Below are positions 8,950 to 19,592 of a DNA stretch of 64,000 nt, piece after piece. Both the position numbers and the translations under genes were made by a program. Origin of the DNA: Ignavibacteria bacterium (GTDB lineage Bacteria; Bacteroidota; Ignavibacteria; Tepidaquicellales; Tepidaquicellaceae). The stretch spans positions 62,001 through 126,000 of the forward strand of contig JADJTX010000015.1 of NCBI GenBank assembly GCA_016710985.1. The letters are read 5' to 3'. Positions within the stretch are counted from its first letter, which is position 1. Each line of letters begins with the position of its first letter. The notes beneath the pieces were generated by a model, which saw nothing but the letters and a program-made list of their open reading frames with translations, did no database searches and was not told the origin of the DNA.

Positions 8950-11244
8950 ATGAAAAAGCTAAAACATTTACCAATTGTAATTATTTCAGCATATATTTTA
9001 TATGCGCTTGGATTCAATTTAATGGGATTAGGATTTACTCCCGTTACTTTACAGGAAGTTCAGTTTAAATCTGATGATTCTCTTGCTTTGGGAAGAGACA
9101 AGTCTCTGCTTGAAGGAGATTCCGTTGAATTTGTCGCAAGGATAACAGCTCCGCCGAGAGTAAGTCCGGCAAATTCACAGAACAAAATAATGCTCAGAGG
9201 AACAACAAGCTTTACCTGTTATGCTCAGGATACTTCTAACGGATTATTCGGCGGGATTGTGATAAGACAATCAAATCAAAATTCTGCAATAGGTTTAGAC
9301 GCGATGGATACCGGACAAATCATACGGGTAAAAGGTATCATACAGGAATTCGGAGCGACATCAGGAAATAATTTCGGTAACTGCCTGACACAACTTGCGC
9401 TTGATGTAAGCGGTCCTATTACGCCTATCGGCGGAATTACAAAAAGACCCGTACCGAAATCAGTCAGCATTACTGATTTTGCAGTCGGAGACTATCCGAA
9501 CGGCGGATCTATAAATTACATTCAGGGAGAAAAATATGAAGGAATGTATGTAGAGATAAGAAACGTAACCACTGCAGCCGGTATCGGTAACAGACAGCCT
9601 TTCAGTATAATTGACAGTGACGGAAACAGAATGTATATGAGGGATTTTTCAAACTGGTTCTCGACTTCCCCGTCAGGTGATACATTAAGGCCATGGACAG
9701 CTCCGGCGATCGGAACATTTGTGAATTACATCAGAGGCGTGGTCATCAACGCAAACAATGAAGGAGCATTCGGAAGCCAGCTTCCTTACGTGATAGTTCC
9801 TATTTATCCGAATGATCTTGATCTCGGTAACGCACCGCCGATTCTTTCAGCACCTATAAGAGCTCCGGGCGTACCTACTCCGCCTGATAGTGTTTCTATA
9901 ACTGTTACTGCGAGTGATCCGGGATTGTCAGTTTCAACTATTGCTAACATGAATGTCTACTGGAGATTCAACGGAGGTGCATACAGCAATAAGCAAATGG
10001 CGCAGTTAGGAACAAGCAATCTTTATAATGCAAAAATGCCTCCTGCAGCGCTCGGAACATTAGTAGAATATTTCATAAGAGCTGAAGATAACCTGGGCGG
10101 AATAAAACTTTTACCGTCAGATACTTTAAAATCAAAATTATTCTATAAAGTAAGAGAAAATGATTCCATGTCGGTTCAGGATGTACAGTATTGTCCTAAC
10201 AACGGAGGACGTTCGGCTTACGAAGGTTATGATGTAAGAGGACTTGAAGGAGTTGTAACAGCGGATACATCAGACATACCGGGAATTAACTTTACCAGCT
10301 CGGCAGGAAATCAAACCTCACCTCGAAGAGTATATATTCAGAACGGACAGGGAATATACAGCGGGATCTGGCTTGCAGGAGGACCGACCGACGCATTGAG
10401 AAAAGGTGACAGAGTAAGAGTCAAAGGAACAGTTGAAGAAAATTTCAGCGTAACAAGACTTAACATAACAACTCCGTCTAATATAGTTGTTCTGTCAACC
10501 GGTAACACACAGCCAACACCGGAAATTCTTTCAACAGCTCAGCTTCCGAATTCAACACAGGACGGTGAAATAGCAGTAGAGCAGTGGGAAAGTGTTTTCA
10601 TCAGATTCAATACCCCGATCACAATCAACTGTATAAACGCAGGTGTCGGAATCGCGTGTACAACTTCAGAGCCGTTACAGGATACTACATTCAGAAGAAA
10701 CTTCGGCGAGATATTAGTTGCTGACGGATCAAACATTAACTCAAGGATCGAGCTTCAGGACGGAAATCATACATTCACAAATAACTGGGACGGAACTCAG
10801 AATCCTCCGCAGCCGGGATATACTCTGTTAACCAAGAATGACATAATATCCTATACAGAAGGAATATTATATTTTGCATTCAGCAATTATAAGTTAACAC
10901 CGAGAAAGAATCCTGACTTCGGTACGGTAACACCGGTTGGAATTTCTGAAAACAATTCGCTTGTAAATTCTTATGCATTGCTGCAGAATTACCCGAATCC
11001 GTTCAATCCATCTACAGTGATCAATTACAACATTCCTGTTTCAGGAGATGTTTCTTTGAAAGTTTATGACATGATCGGAAGAGAAGTAAAGACATTGGTT
11101 AATGGATTTATAAGCAACGGCAGTTATTCGGTTAATTTTGACGGAAGCAATTTGTCGAGTGGTATTTATTTTTATAAGTTAGAAGCAGTCGGAAAAACAG
11201 GTGAGAAGTTTGTCAGCACAAAGAGAATGGTGTTAGTGAAATAG
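8950..11244 (+). CDS. Secreted OB-fold protein with T9SS type A sorting domain
   Basis: A 764-residue protein with an N-terminal signal/anchor region (LPIVIISAYILYALGFNLMG). Two regions look like OB-fold domains of the kind found in exported nuclease-associated or DUF5689-like proteins: residues about 50-150 (SVEFVARITAPP...GQIIRVKGIIQEFG) and about 420-560 (LEGVVTADTSDIPG...KGDRVRVKGTVEENF). A region of about 100 residues between them (from APPILSAPIRAPG) resembles an Ig-like or fibronectin module. The C-terminus NYPNPFNPSTVINYNIP... through SSGIYFYKLEA...TKRMVLVK is a textbook T9SS type A C-terminal domain. It is therefore inferred to be delivered to the cell surface or medium by T9SS and to be cleaved there. 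The function of the OB-fold region is not evident; no catalytic motif was seen. Confidence 0.75.
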   Translation: MKKLKHLPIVIISAYILYALGFNLMGLGFTPVTLQEVQFKSDDSLALGRDKSLLEGDSVEFVARITAPPRVSPANSQNKIMLRGTTSFTCYAQDTSNGLFGGIVIRQSNQNSAIGLDAMDTGQIIRVKGIIQEFGATSGNNFGNCLTQLALDVSGPITPIGGITKRPVPKSVSITDFAVGDYPNGGSINYIQGEKYEGMYVEIRNVTTAAGIGNRQPFSIIDSDGNRMYMRDFSNWFSTSPSGDTLRPWTAPAIGTFVNYIRGVVINANNEGAFGSQLPYVIVPIYPNDLDLGNAPPILSAPIRAPGVPTPPDSVSITVTASDPGLSVSTIANMNVYWRFNGGAYSNKQMAQLGTSNLYNAKMPPAALGTLVEYFIRAEDNLGGIKLLPSDTLKSKLFYKVRENDSMSVQDVQYCPNNGGRSAYEGYDVRGLEGVVTADTSDIPGINFTSSAGNQTSPRRVYIQNGQGIYSGIWLAGGPTDALRKGDRVRVKGTVEENFSVTRLNITTPSNIVVLSTGNTQPTPEILSTAQLPNSTQDGEIAVEQWESVFIRFNTPITINCINAGVGIACTTSEPLQDTTFRRNFGEILVADGSNINSRIELQDGNHTFTNNWDGTQNPPQPGYTLLTKNDIISYTEGILYFAFSNYKLTPRKNPDFGTVTPVGISENNSLVNSYALLQNYPNPFNPSTVINYNIPVSGDVSLKVYDMIGREVKTLVNGFISNGSYSVNFDGSNLSSGIYFYKLEAVGKTGEKFVSTKRMVLVK

Positions 11245-11250
11245 TTCATA

Positions 11251-11295
11251 GAGTGTGTGGAGTGTGTAGAGTATGTGAAGTGTGTGGAGTGTATG
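11251..11295 (+). repeat. 9-bp tandem array, five copies
   Basis: Five units of about gagtgtgtg (gagtgtgtg, gagtgtgta, gagtatgtg, aagtgtgtg, gagtgtatg) start seven bases after the stop codon at 11244. The G/T strand bias is strong and unlike the surrounding DNA. Confidence 0.8.
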
Positions 11296-11320
11296 AGTTA
11301 ATGGTTTAATTTAAAATAAT

Positions 11321-11346
11321 GCAGTCGGGATGGAATTCCCGGCTGC
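11321..11346 (+). terminator. Hairpin upstream of the lipoprotein gene, possible terminator
   Basis: GCAGTCGGGA (11321-11330) pairs with TCCCGGCTGC (11337-11346) around a 6-nt loop, one T:G wobble. It ends 18 bp before the next ATG and is followed by aaatttaaaa rather than a T run, so it may be a weak terminator, an mRNA stem or a protein site. Confidence 0.4.
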
Positions 11347-11364
11347 AAATTTAAAATACATTTA

Positions 11365-12719
11365 ATGGTAAAAACTTTTTTAATCTTTTTAACTGCAGGA
11401 TTAGCTGCATTTATAATTTCATGTAAAGATCAGATTAACTCCCCTGTTCAGAATCAGCCGCCGGAAAGTTATCTCTCTATATTTCCGGACAGCATCATAG
11501 CTCCCGGCTCGACTCTGAAAACAATCAACTGGTGGGGTGATGATCCCGACGGTTTAGTGGCGGGTTTCAGAATATCGTTTGACTCGGTAAACTGGGGCTT
11601 TACTTCAAAGAATGACAGCACTTTTATTTTAGCGATAAACGGGACGGACAGTACATTCAGATTCTGGGTAGCGGCTGTTGATAATGACGGCTTAATTGAT
11701 CCGACTCCGGCTACTAATTTATATCCTGTAATTAATACACCTCCTGTAGTATCATTCGATGCAGGTACAGAACTTCCGGATTCGACTTTACCGGTAGCCT
11801 CATTCAAATGGTCAGGTTCTGATCCTGACGGTGTTGAAACAATACGATACTATCAGTACTCACTGAACGATACAGTTAACTTCAGGAGAGTTCCGGGAAC
11901 GACTACTTTACTGACCTTAACGCAGGACAGCGGACTGGTTTTAAATTCAGATAATGTATTATACCTCAGGGCTGAAGACAATGCAGGAGCTTTGAGTCCC
12001 ATTGTCAGAATGCCTGACACAAGCAGAATTTGGCATGTCAGGGCAGTTACTTCAAATATACTGATGCTCAGAGATATTCCTACTGCAGATATTTCAACAG
12101 CTAGCTCATACTTTGCAAATGCATTTGATACTATCAGCTATGACATGCTAGACATAAAATCAAACAGCGGAGCATTGATCCCGAAAATCATTAACCCGAT
12201 GTTTGTGAATACACTGAAGCTATATGACATTGTATTCTGGATCGGCGGCAATGCGTCTGTGGCAAATGCAGCTAACTTTGATCTTGCTCAGCAATCATTG
12301 CCTTTTTATATACAAGGCGGAGGGAAAGTTTTCTTCAGCTCCGGATTTCAGGGCTCGGGATTTACACAACAGGGAAGTCTCATCAATTTCGCGCCGGTGG
12401 ACAGTGTGACCGCATGTTCAATTCCTTTTTACAGTGCGGGTGATGCGAACCTGACGATCAACAGCAGCGGGTATCCTCTCATTGGCTCGAGCGCTTTTAT
12501 TGTTTCTGTCAAAGGACTGTATACTTCAACAGCGCCTGTGATATACAAATTTTTTAACCATCCGGATGCTTTGATACCATTAACATTGCAATCAAAGATG
12601 TCAATGTGAATCCAAAAGTTGTATATTTTGCATTGCCGGTTTATCTTTTGAACAGGGATCCGGTTGCTTCGAAAGACTTGTTCAGAAAGGTGTTTATTGA
12701 TGAGTTTGGATATAATTGA
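11365..12719 (+). CDS. Secreted lipoprotein with Ig-like/fibronectin repeats, frameshifted near its 3' end
   Basis: The protein starts MVKTFLIFLTAGLAAFIISC, a lipoprotein signal with the acylated Cys at residue 20. Two tandem beta-sandwich repeats follow (WWGDDPDGLVAGFRISFD near 52 and FKWSGSDPDGVETIRYYQYS near 148); both carry the DPDG motif common in surface proteins of this lineage. Residues about 235-360 form an alpha/beta segment (MLDIKSN...LYDIVFWIGG...FYIQGGGKVFFSSGFQG) that resembles the glutamine amidotransferase-like fold used as a carbohydrate-binding or structural module. The open frame stops at 12609. A shift near 12565-12575 restores DTINIAIKDVNVNPKVVYF and DPVASKDLFRKVFIDEFGYN, ending at TGA 12717-12719 inside a tandem repeat. 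The function is unknown; an envelope location is inferred. Confidence 0.7.
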
Positions 12720-12753
12720 TAATTGATAATTGATAATTGATAATTGATAATTG
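12712..12753 (+). repeat. 7-bp tandem array (ataattg), six copies
   Basis: Six perfect copies of ataattg plus a partial seventh. The first copy contains the reconstructed TGA stop of the upstream lipoprotein gene, so slippage here would not change that protein but would change the spacing to the TonB receptor gene. Confidence 0.9.
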
Positions 12754-12761
12754 ATAGTAGA

Positions 12762-12779
12762 CGTTGGCTTTAGCCAACG
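12762..12779 (+). repeat. Perfect 8-bp palindromic hairpin (CGTTGGCT/AGCCAACG)
   Basis: Two 8-bp arms separated by two bases form a REP-like stem directly after the 7-bp array and 55 bp before the receptor start. It lacks a T run and so is unlikely to be a simple terminator. Similar GTTGGC...GCCAAC palindromes are, to my knowledge, dispersed in some Bacteroidota genomes, but only one copy was noticed here. Confidence 0.55.
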
Positions 12780-12834
12780 AAACTATAAAACGGAACATAA
12801 TAAAGAGATTATACAGAAAGTTAAATAATTTTAT

Positions 12835-15644
12835 ATGAAAAAATATTTATTGATCTTATTTTTGATTTTCATTTCATCACAGTTATTCGCACAGGAAAAG
12901 GTCGGGTCCATATCCGGAATTGTTTCTGACTCGGCAGGGATTCCATTAGACGGAGTAACTTTAAAATTGGTCGGAACATATCTTGGAGCGGTTTCTGATT
13001 ATGAAGGAAAATATAAGATAGAAAATGTTCCTCCGGGGAATTATACTCTGCGGGTCGAAGTGGAAGGTTTCAAGACAGTTGAATACACTGACATGAACCT
13101 TAAGGAAGAAGAGAACAGAGAGTTTAACATTGTCTTAAAATCAACTTCGTTTACTGTTGATCAGGAAATAGAGGTTGTCGGTGACAGGCCGCTTATGGAT
13201 ATTGAGCAGACAAGCAGCAGCCATATCATATCAAGTGATGACATTGATAAGTCAATTGTATCTAATGTAACAGATGTCATTACACAGCAGGCAGGGGTCG
13301 TGAAGGATGATAATGAAATACACATCCGGGGAGGAAGAAATTATGAGAATTCATTTTTAGTTGACGGAGTGTCTGTACAGGATCCACTTTCCGGAACGGG
13401 TTACGGTCTTCAGCTGTCTGCAAACTCGCTTGAAGAAGTAGAGGTCATAACAGGAGGATATAACGCTGAATATGGACAGGCAACGAGCGGAGTCGTAAAC
13501 GTCCGGACAAAGGAAGGGAAATATGATAATGTTAATTTTTACTCTCTTATAAGCGGGATAATTTCGGAGTAAATAAAAATTCAGGAACAAGTTTTAACAC
13601 AGATGTTCTTGAAATGAATGCCAGCGGTCCCGAACCAATTACAAAATTCTTATTAAACGCGCTCAACATCAAAACGCCCGGAGAGATAACTTTATTCGGA
13701 AGTTTCTTCATGGGATTGTCGGATGGTTTTTTTGTTAATGACGGCGGGAAAAAAGCAAATCAGGTTTATTCGTCTACATTCGGAGGAACCAGTTTTTCCC
13801 CGAGGCAGGATAACAGCTGGTACTGGCTGGGTAAGGCAACATGGAGATTAGACCAGACAATGAAGATAAATTATTCTTATAACCAGTCTGTCTCAATAAA
13901 TCAGAATTCATCGACTCTTCAGACAAATCTCGAATATCAGGAGCCATCACCGGGATACCAGTATGACTTCGAACAGATACTCGACAGCGCGCTTACATAC
14001 ACACAGAACAGTTATTTCAATACCATCAACTGGTCTCAGACAACCAGCCCGCAAACTTTCTATGAAGTAAAGCTGAATAAGTTTTATACACAGCTTCGTG
14101 TCGACGCTAACGGAAAGAACTGGGATCAGTATAATGAGCCTTTAGATGTTACACGTCCGCCGTTTCAGTATTATTACATAGACAGCTTAAGAACCGGTCT
14201 GATTCCCGGTGACGGATTTTATGACGTTGGAAATCCTTTCACATGGCATGACCATTTTGTAGATGAGCTTTCCGGCAGGTTTGATTATATGCATAGCTAC
14301 AGCGTTAACAGCAAGATCAAGCTCGGCGCAGAGGCGAGCTTTCAACAGATGCAGCTCATTGATATCTATCAGCCGTGGATCAAGCCGCTGGGTTTGAACA
14401 ATGACATATATGCTGTTTATCCTGCGTTCGGTAATTTTTACGGACAGCAGACTCTTACATTTAAAGGAATGATCCTGAATTACGGAGTCAGACTTGACTA
14501 CTGGCTTCCGGGTAAATATGTGGATGATGCAGTTGCAAATCCTGACGTTGAGACAATTCCCGAAGAGACACGAGCCGCATATTATGATGATACATATAAT
14601 CTTTTCGGACGACGCATGAAATTAAATTTATCACCGAGACTTGGTATTTCGCATCCGGTCACAAACAATCAGACATTATTCTTTTCATACGGACATTTTT
14701 CAAAGAGACCTAAGCCGCAGTTTGTTTATGCAAAACTCACACCTCAGGCAGCGCAGTCAACTTTCCAGAAATTCGGTAATCCAAATCTCAATCCGGAGAC
14801 AACCGTTGCATACGAGCTCGGTGTAAGAAATCAGTTTACAAATGATGATGTACTGACAGTTACGGCTTATTATAAAAACATCTATGATTATGTTCAGACA
14901 AAGAGTATTTTGATTAACAGCGGAAGACTTTTAGGCCAGTCCTTCATAACCTATTTCAATCAGGATTATGCACGGCTAAGAGGAGTTGAAATTGAATACA
15001 AGAAAAGGATCGGCGGATGGTTCAACGGTAAATTCAATTTTACCTATGCAATAGCAACAGGAAAGAGCTCAACTTCTGATAACGGTTATTTAGTTGCAAC
15101 CACCGGCGGAGGTGAAAATTTAAATGAGATATTTCTATCATGGGATAAACCGTTCCAGGCAAGCGCTAATTTATATTTCAATGCTGAGAAAGGAAAAGGA
15201 TTATTCGGGTTAGGTAAAAATGTATTAGATGACATTTCATTAAAGACAAGAATCTTCTTCCAGTCGGGAAAGAGATACACACCGCAGACGCTCATTGGTT
15301 ATCTTCCGAACGGACGTCCGGAATACGCGCCGGATCTTAATAATATAAACGGCGAGGTCGGAGAGAACTGGTTCTGGGTGAATCTCGATCTGGATAAATA
15401 CATTTATGTTAATGAGCTTCAGTTTGTACTTAGTCTTTCCATCACAAATTTATTCAACACATTAAATTCAACAATTTTAAATCCGGTAACAGGAGAAGCT
15501 TATGAATACGGTCAGCCGACGCCGGCATATGTGAATGATCCACTGTATCCGGATCTGCAGGCACCTATTACACCTTATCCATATAACCCGTCGAGGTATC
15601 TTACACCGACGAATATTATGTTTGGAATTTCTTTGAAACTGTAG
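12835..15644 (+). CDS. TonB-dependent outer-membrane receptor, one frameshift
   Basis: A receptor of about 936 residues. Order: signal peptide (1-20, ending LFAQEK), CarboxypepD_reg-like domain (about 24-100; GSISGIVSDSAGIPLDGVTL, PPGNYTLRVEVEGF), plug domain (about 125-225; VVGDRPLMDIEQTSSS, HIRGGRNYENSFLVDGVSV, EVEVITGGYNAEYGQATSGV) and a 22-strand-type barrel to the C-terminus, which ends NIMFGISLKL. The open frame stops at 13572. A one-base shift near 13545-13555 restores KRDNFGVNKNSGTSFNTDVLEMN, which joins the frame ending at 15644. TonB-dependent receptors import or secrete substrates using TonB-ExbBD energy; the substrate cannot be told from sequence. The stop is followed one base later by the PorV-like ATG, so this gene heads a tight co-directional group. 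Confidence 0.85.
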
Positions 15645-15645
15645 A

Positions 15646-16685
15646 ATGATAAAAATTAATTTTAAAAATATATTGATTACTCAGATTAAATATAAGTTTA
15701 CATTAGCCTTATTAGTAATGCTGTGTTTACTTATTTCAAATATTTCCTTCGCCCAGCTCTTTCCGAATCTCGGAGGGCAGCGGACAGGAACCACTTCGCT
15801 TCAGTTCCTGAAGATAGGAACAGGCGCGAGAGCTACCGGTATGGGGGAATCTTTTGTAGCAGTGTCGGATGACATTACTTCATTGCAGTATAATCCCGCC
15901 GGTCTTGTAGCGTTTAAGGAGAACGGGATAACGGCTTCCTACACGCAATGGTTTGTTGATACAAAGTTAGCTGACTTTGGCGCTGTCTATCACTTCGGCG
16001 GAAGCAACGCCATCGGGTTAAATGTGATCTCGCTTAATACTGAAGACATGGATGTTACAACCGAATATCAGCCCGGCGGAACAGGCGAAACATTCAGATT
16101 CTCTGACCTGTCAATCGGCTTATCCTTTGCAAGACAGATGACTGAGCAGTTTTCTTTCGGAGCAACTATTAAATATGTCAGGGAAGATCTGGGAGGCTTG
16201 TACATGCAGGGAGTTCTTGGTGACCTTGCTACATTCTACCGAACCGGACTCGGCACATCAAGATTTGCCATAATGATCTCAAACTTCGGAAGTCAGGTAA
16301 CTCCAAGCGGAAGCGTAACTACAGTCAACGGTCAGACACTGAGCACATTTCAGAAATATCCGCCGCCGACAAATTTTCAGCTGGGTTTCGCCATTGAGCC
16401 GTATCAAAACAGGGATAACAGAATCACTACTTCAATACAGTTAAACAGTCCGACGGATAATGCCGAGAATCTTAGTTTCGGTGTTGAGTATGCTTACAGA
16501 AGTTATTTATTTTTCCGCGGAGGATACAAGATCAACGTTGATGATGAAAATTTTTCCGGAGGAATAGGAGGAGAGTACCTGTTTCTTTCGCACATTTAAA
16601 TTTTGATTACTCTATTTCAAATTATACAACACTTGGCCTTGCGCAAAGATTTTCTTTAAATTTACTTTTACCTAATAAGAAATGA
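15646..16685 (+). CDS. PorV/PorQ-family outer-membrane protein, one frameshift
   Basis: A barrel protein of about 346 residues. After a signal peptide (ending NISFAQL) comes the family hallmark FLKIGTGARATGMGESFVAV, followed by DDITSLQYNPAGLVAF. This is the N-terminal signature of PorV/PorQ (UPF0164) FadL-like barrels; PorV shuttles substrates of the type IX secretion system on the outer membrane. The open frame ends at 16599. A one-base shift near 16583 (in ctgtttctttcg) restores FSFAHLNFDYSISNYTTLGL, then AQRFSLNLLLPNKK, ending at TGA 16683-16685. That stop overlaps the ATG of the next gene as ATGA. Its position directly after a TonB receptor, one base apart, suggests an operon partner rather than the sole PorV of the cell. 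Confidence 0.8.
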
Positions 16686-17767
16686 CCTTTATGAAATACA
16701 CAATTATACTTTTTTCATTTATCGTACTGACAATTTCATCCTGCAGCGATAAAACAAGTTTATCCGACTTCCCTCTTACAAACACAGGAGGTCCTCCCGT
16801 GATATCCGAGCCGACTTATGTTCAGCAATATCCGACCTGGAATCAGTTCAATCAGCCGCAGGCAATACTGCTCGGCAGAGAGCCGCTTGTCTATATCGCT
16901 GATACAAAAAACAACCAGCTTGTACAGCTTGATCTGTCAGGGATACAGCAGGGAGTAATCCGATAAGCAATCCAAGAGCTGTTGCGCAGGATTACAATTA
17001 CAGTTTGTTGGTGATAGCGGACACCATCTCACCGCTGTTTCTCGATACGATCAGCGTGTTGTACCGGATCAACTTAGTTCCTGTCGGCGGGCTGCTTTCA
17101 AATGCAACGAAGATACCGCTGATGACAAGTGATTATCCAACTCCCCTTTCCAGCAGGAGCAGGAGATTCACTGGAGTCGCAGTCTTTGCAGATAACAGTT
17201 ACATAGTTTCCAGAGTCGGTCCTGACAATACTAATACATTAGACCCTGATAATGCACTGCTGAAAGTCTATGGAATTGATTCCGTTACCTCAGTCACAGC
17301 GCTAAGCGGATTCCAGGCGACAGGCAATGGCGTATATTCGATAGATATGAATTCCGCTGTTACAACATTCAACGGCAATCTTACGGATTTTATCATTACA
17401 AGAAATTCTCCTGATTTTGGATTTAAGGTTTTATGGTTTGTATATGATAACGTAAAAGGAACGTATGACCCTAAATTTCTTCCCGAGGACAATGTAGATA
17501 TATTGAACGTACAGATCGGTACTCCGCAGGGCATAACGGTAGATAACAGCAGCAATATTTTTGTTGTAGATAATTTAAAAGATTCGTTATATAAATATAC
17601 AAGCGCAGGTAAATTAAAGGGTTCCGAATCATTCGGCGGAGCAGGCTCTAATGTAAATCAGCTTAATGGTCCGATGGGGAGTTTCATTTTTTAACAAAGT
17701 GCTTTATATCAGCGATACTGAGAATAACCGGGTTGTGAGATTCAAATTATCAACAGACATTTATTAA
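16682..17767 (+). CDS. NHL-repeat-like lipoprotein, two frameshifts
   Basis: Starts MTFMKYTIILFSFIVLTISSC, a lipoprotein signal with Cys at residue 21. Beta-propeller blades of the NHL type are visible: QPQAILLGREPLVYIADTKN, then NNQLVQLDLSG at the start, PQGITVDNSSNIFVVDNLKD and SLYKYTSAGK further on, and KVLYISDTENNRVVRFKLST at the end. The open frame breaks at 16966; shifting near 16960 restores SNPRAVAQDYNYSLLVIADT. It breaks again at 17694; shifting restores the last blade and a TAA at 17765-17767. NHL propellers mediate protein or carbohydrate contacts and some have enzymatic activity; no catalytic residues were seen. The gene overlaps the PorV-like gene by four bases and is followed one base later by a membrane protein. 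Confidence 0.7.
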
Positions 17768-17768
17768 T

Positions 17769-19567
17769 TTGGCAAAGAAGCAAAAAAAGACAGTACAGAA
17801 ACCTGTTCCTTCAAAGACTCTCTTTCAGGATAATCCGCTTTACAATTACGGGTTAGTCATACTGTTTATAATTTTCCTAATTCTGATTACCAGTTTTAAG
17901 ATCACCGGTGACGATGATGTCTTCTGGCATCTTGCTACCGGACGATACATAGTTGAAACTCATCACGTACCATCCACAGATATTTTCGGATATGTGACGC
18001 AGGGACAGCAGTGGATGCCTTTTGAATGGGGATGGGATGTAGTTACTTACGGGATCTATAACATCGGAGGTTATACAGCCTTATCAATTTTCAGAACTCT
18101 GATTTTCCTTCTGATCTTTTTTTTATTTTATGTGATCTTAAGGAAGTTCAAAGTAAGTTATACACTGATTTTCTTTTTTCTCACACTGCTTACATTCGGA
18201 ATAATGGACCGGCTTTCACCTCGTCCGCATATTATATCATTTCTGTTTTTTGTATTACTTCTGTACATAATCATGGAGTATAAATATTTCAACCGGAAGA
18301 ATCATAAAATACTTTTTTACATTCCGCTGATAATGCTCGTATGGGCAAACATGCACATGGGAATAATTGCGGGAATGTTTTTGCTCGGTATATTTGTATT
18401 ATCGGAAATAATAATTTTTCTTAAGCCGAACAGCTTTTCCACAAAGGAAATACCGGCGCTTACAAAGCCTGAACTTTACAGATTAGGTTTAATTTTTATC
18501 GCATCAATAATTGTAATGCTCATCAATCCGAATTCTTATGAAACTTATATATATGCTTACGACCATACGAAGATGAAATTACTGGAGACCATCAATGAAT
18601 GGAGGTCGCCGTTTGATGCAGTATACGGAGAAGGTTTTGTAACGACGATATATAAAGTATTTTTATTCGGTGGAGTACTGATCTTATATTATGCATTAAA
18701 AAGAAAGATCTATTTGCAGCACTTGTATTCATAGGGTTTGCAATATATTCAGTAAGAGCGGTAAGGTTTACTGTAGATTATCTTGTTATCATAACAATTT
18801 TCTTAGCCGTCGCTGTCAGCTTTATTATCAATGATTCAAAAAGTGAAGCTGTAAAGACTTTCTTCAGTACTAGTCCAATTCCAAAGGTTGTTATAGAAGC
18901 ATGCTTATTATTTTTTATCATTAATCTGCCGAATGACAAAATATATTCCGAATATTTAAAGTATTACAGAGTTTCAGGATTCGGCATCAATTCGGATTTC
19001 ATTCCAACTCAGATGTTTGATTTCATGAAGGCAAACAATATTCCCTCGACGGGCGAAAAGCCTTTGAACCATTTCGGCAGCGGTGGTTTTCTTGTGTGGA
19101 ATTTTCCTGAAAGCAAAAATTTCATTGACAGCAGAAATCTTAACGATGAAATCTTCAGCGAGTATAACACGCTGATAGCAAAGAAGCCCGGCTTTGAAGG
19201 TAAATTAAAGAGCTATGACTTTGACTATTCGTTGTATCTCGCGCCTGATCTTGTGAGAGTCCCTCAGGAAATGGAACAGACAATAATTTCTTACTTCAGT
19301 AAACATCCTGACGAATGGAAGTTAGTTTTTTGGGATGATAAGTCATTTCTATTTGTAAAAAACTTACCTAAATTTAAAGAGATAATTGATAAGTACGAAT
19401 ATAAATATGCTACACCCTATAATCTTTTATACAAAAAGAATGTTCTGGAGAAAGCATCAAAGGAAGACCCGGAACAGTTAAAAAAAGAAATAAACAGAAA
19501 GCTCTCGGAAGAACCAAACGGTTTAATTATAACCTCAATCAACAATACATATTCAAGTAAATTATAA
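17769..19567 (+). CDS. Polytopic membrane protein, possible GT-C fold glycosyltransferase, one frameshift
   Basis: Starts at a TTG (17769) one base after the upstream stop. A Lys/Gln-rich cytoplasmic start (AKKQKKTVQKPVPSK) precedes about nine to ten hydrophobic helices. The first periplasmic loop reads KITGDDDVFWHLATGRYIVE, then HHVPSTDIFGYVTQGQQWMP and FEWGWDVVTYGI; the acidic cluster followed by an aromatic-rich loop resembles the first loop of GT-C glycosyltransferases. The open frame stops at 18734. A shift near 18710 (aaaagaaagatc) restores KKDLFAALVFIGFAIYSVRA and VRFTVDYLVI, and reaches a soluble C-terminal domain (SGGFLVWNFPESKNFIDSRN) ending at 19567. Substrate and reaction are not evident; a role in envelope glycosylation is inferred from fold and neighbourhood. 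Confidence 0.6.
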
Positions 19568-19592
19568 AATTAAATTAACCCATATTAACACT

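Noticed and set aside
11251..11295. CRISPR array
   Set aside because: Units are 9 bp with no spacers and no cas genes nearby.
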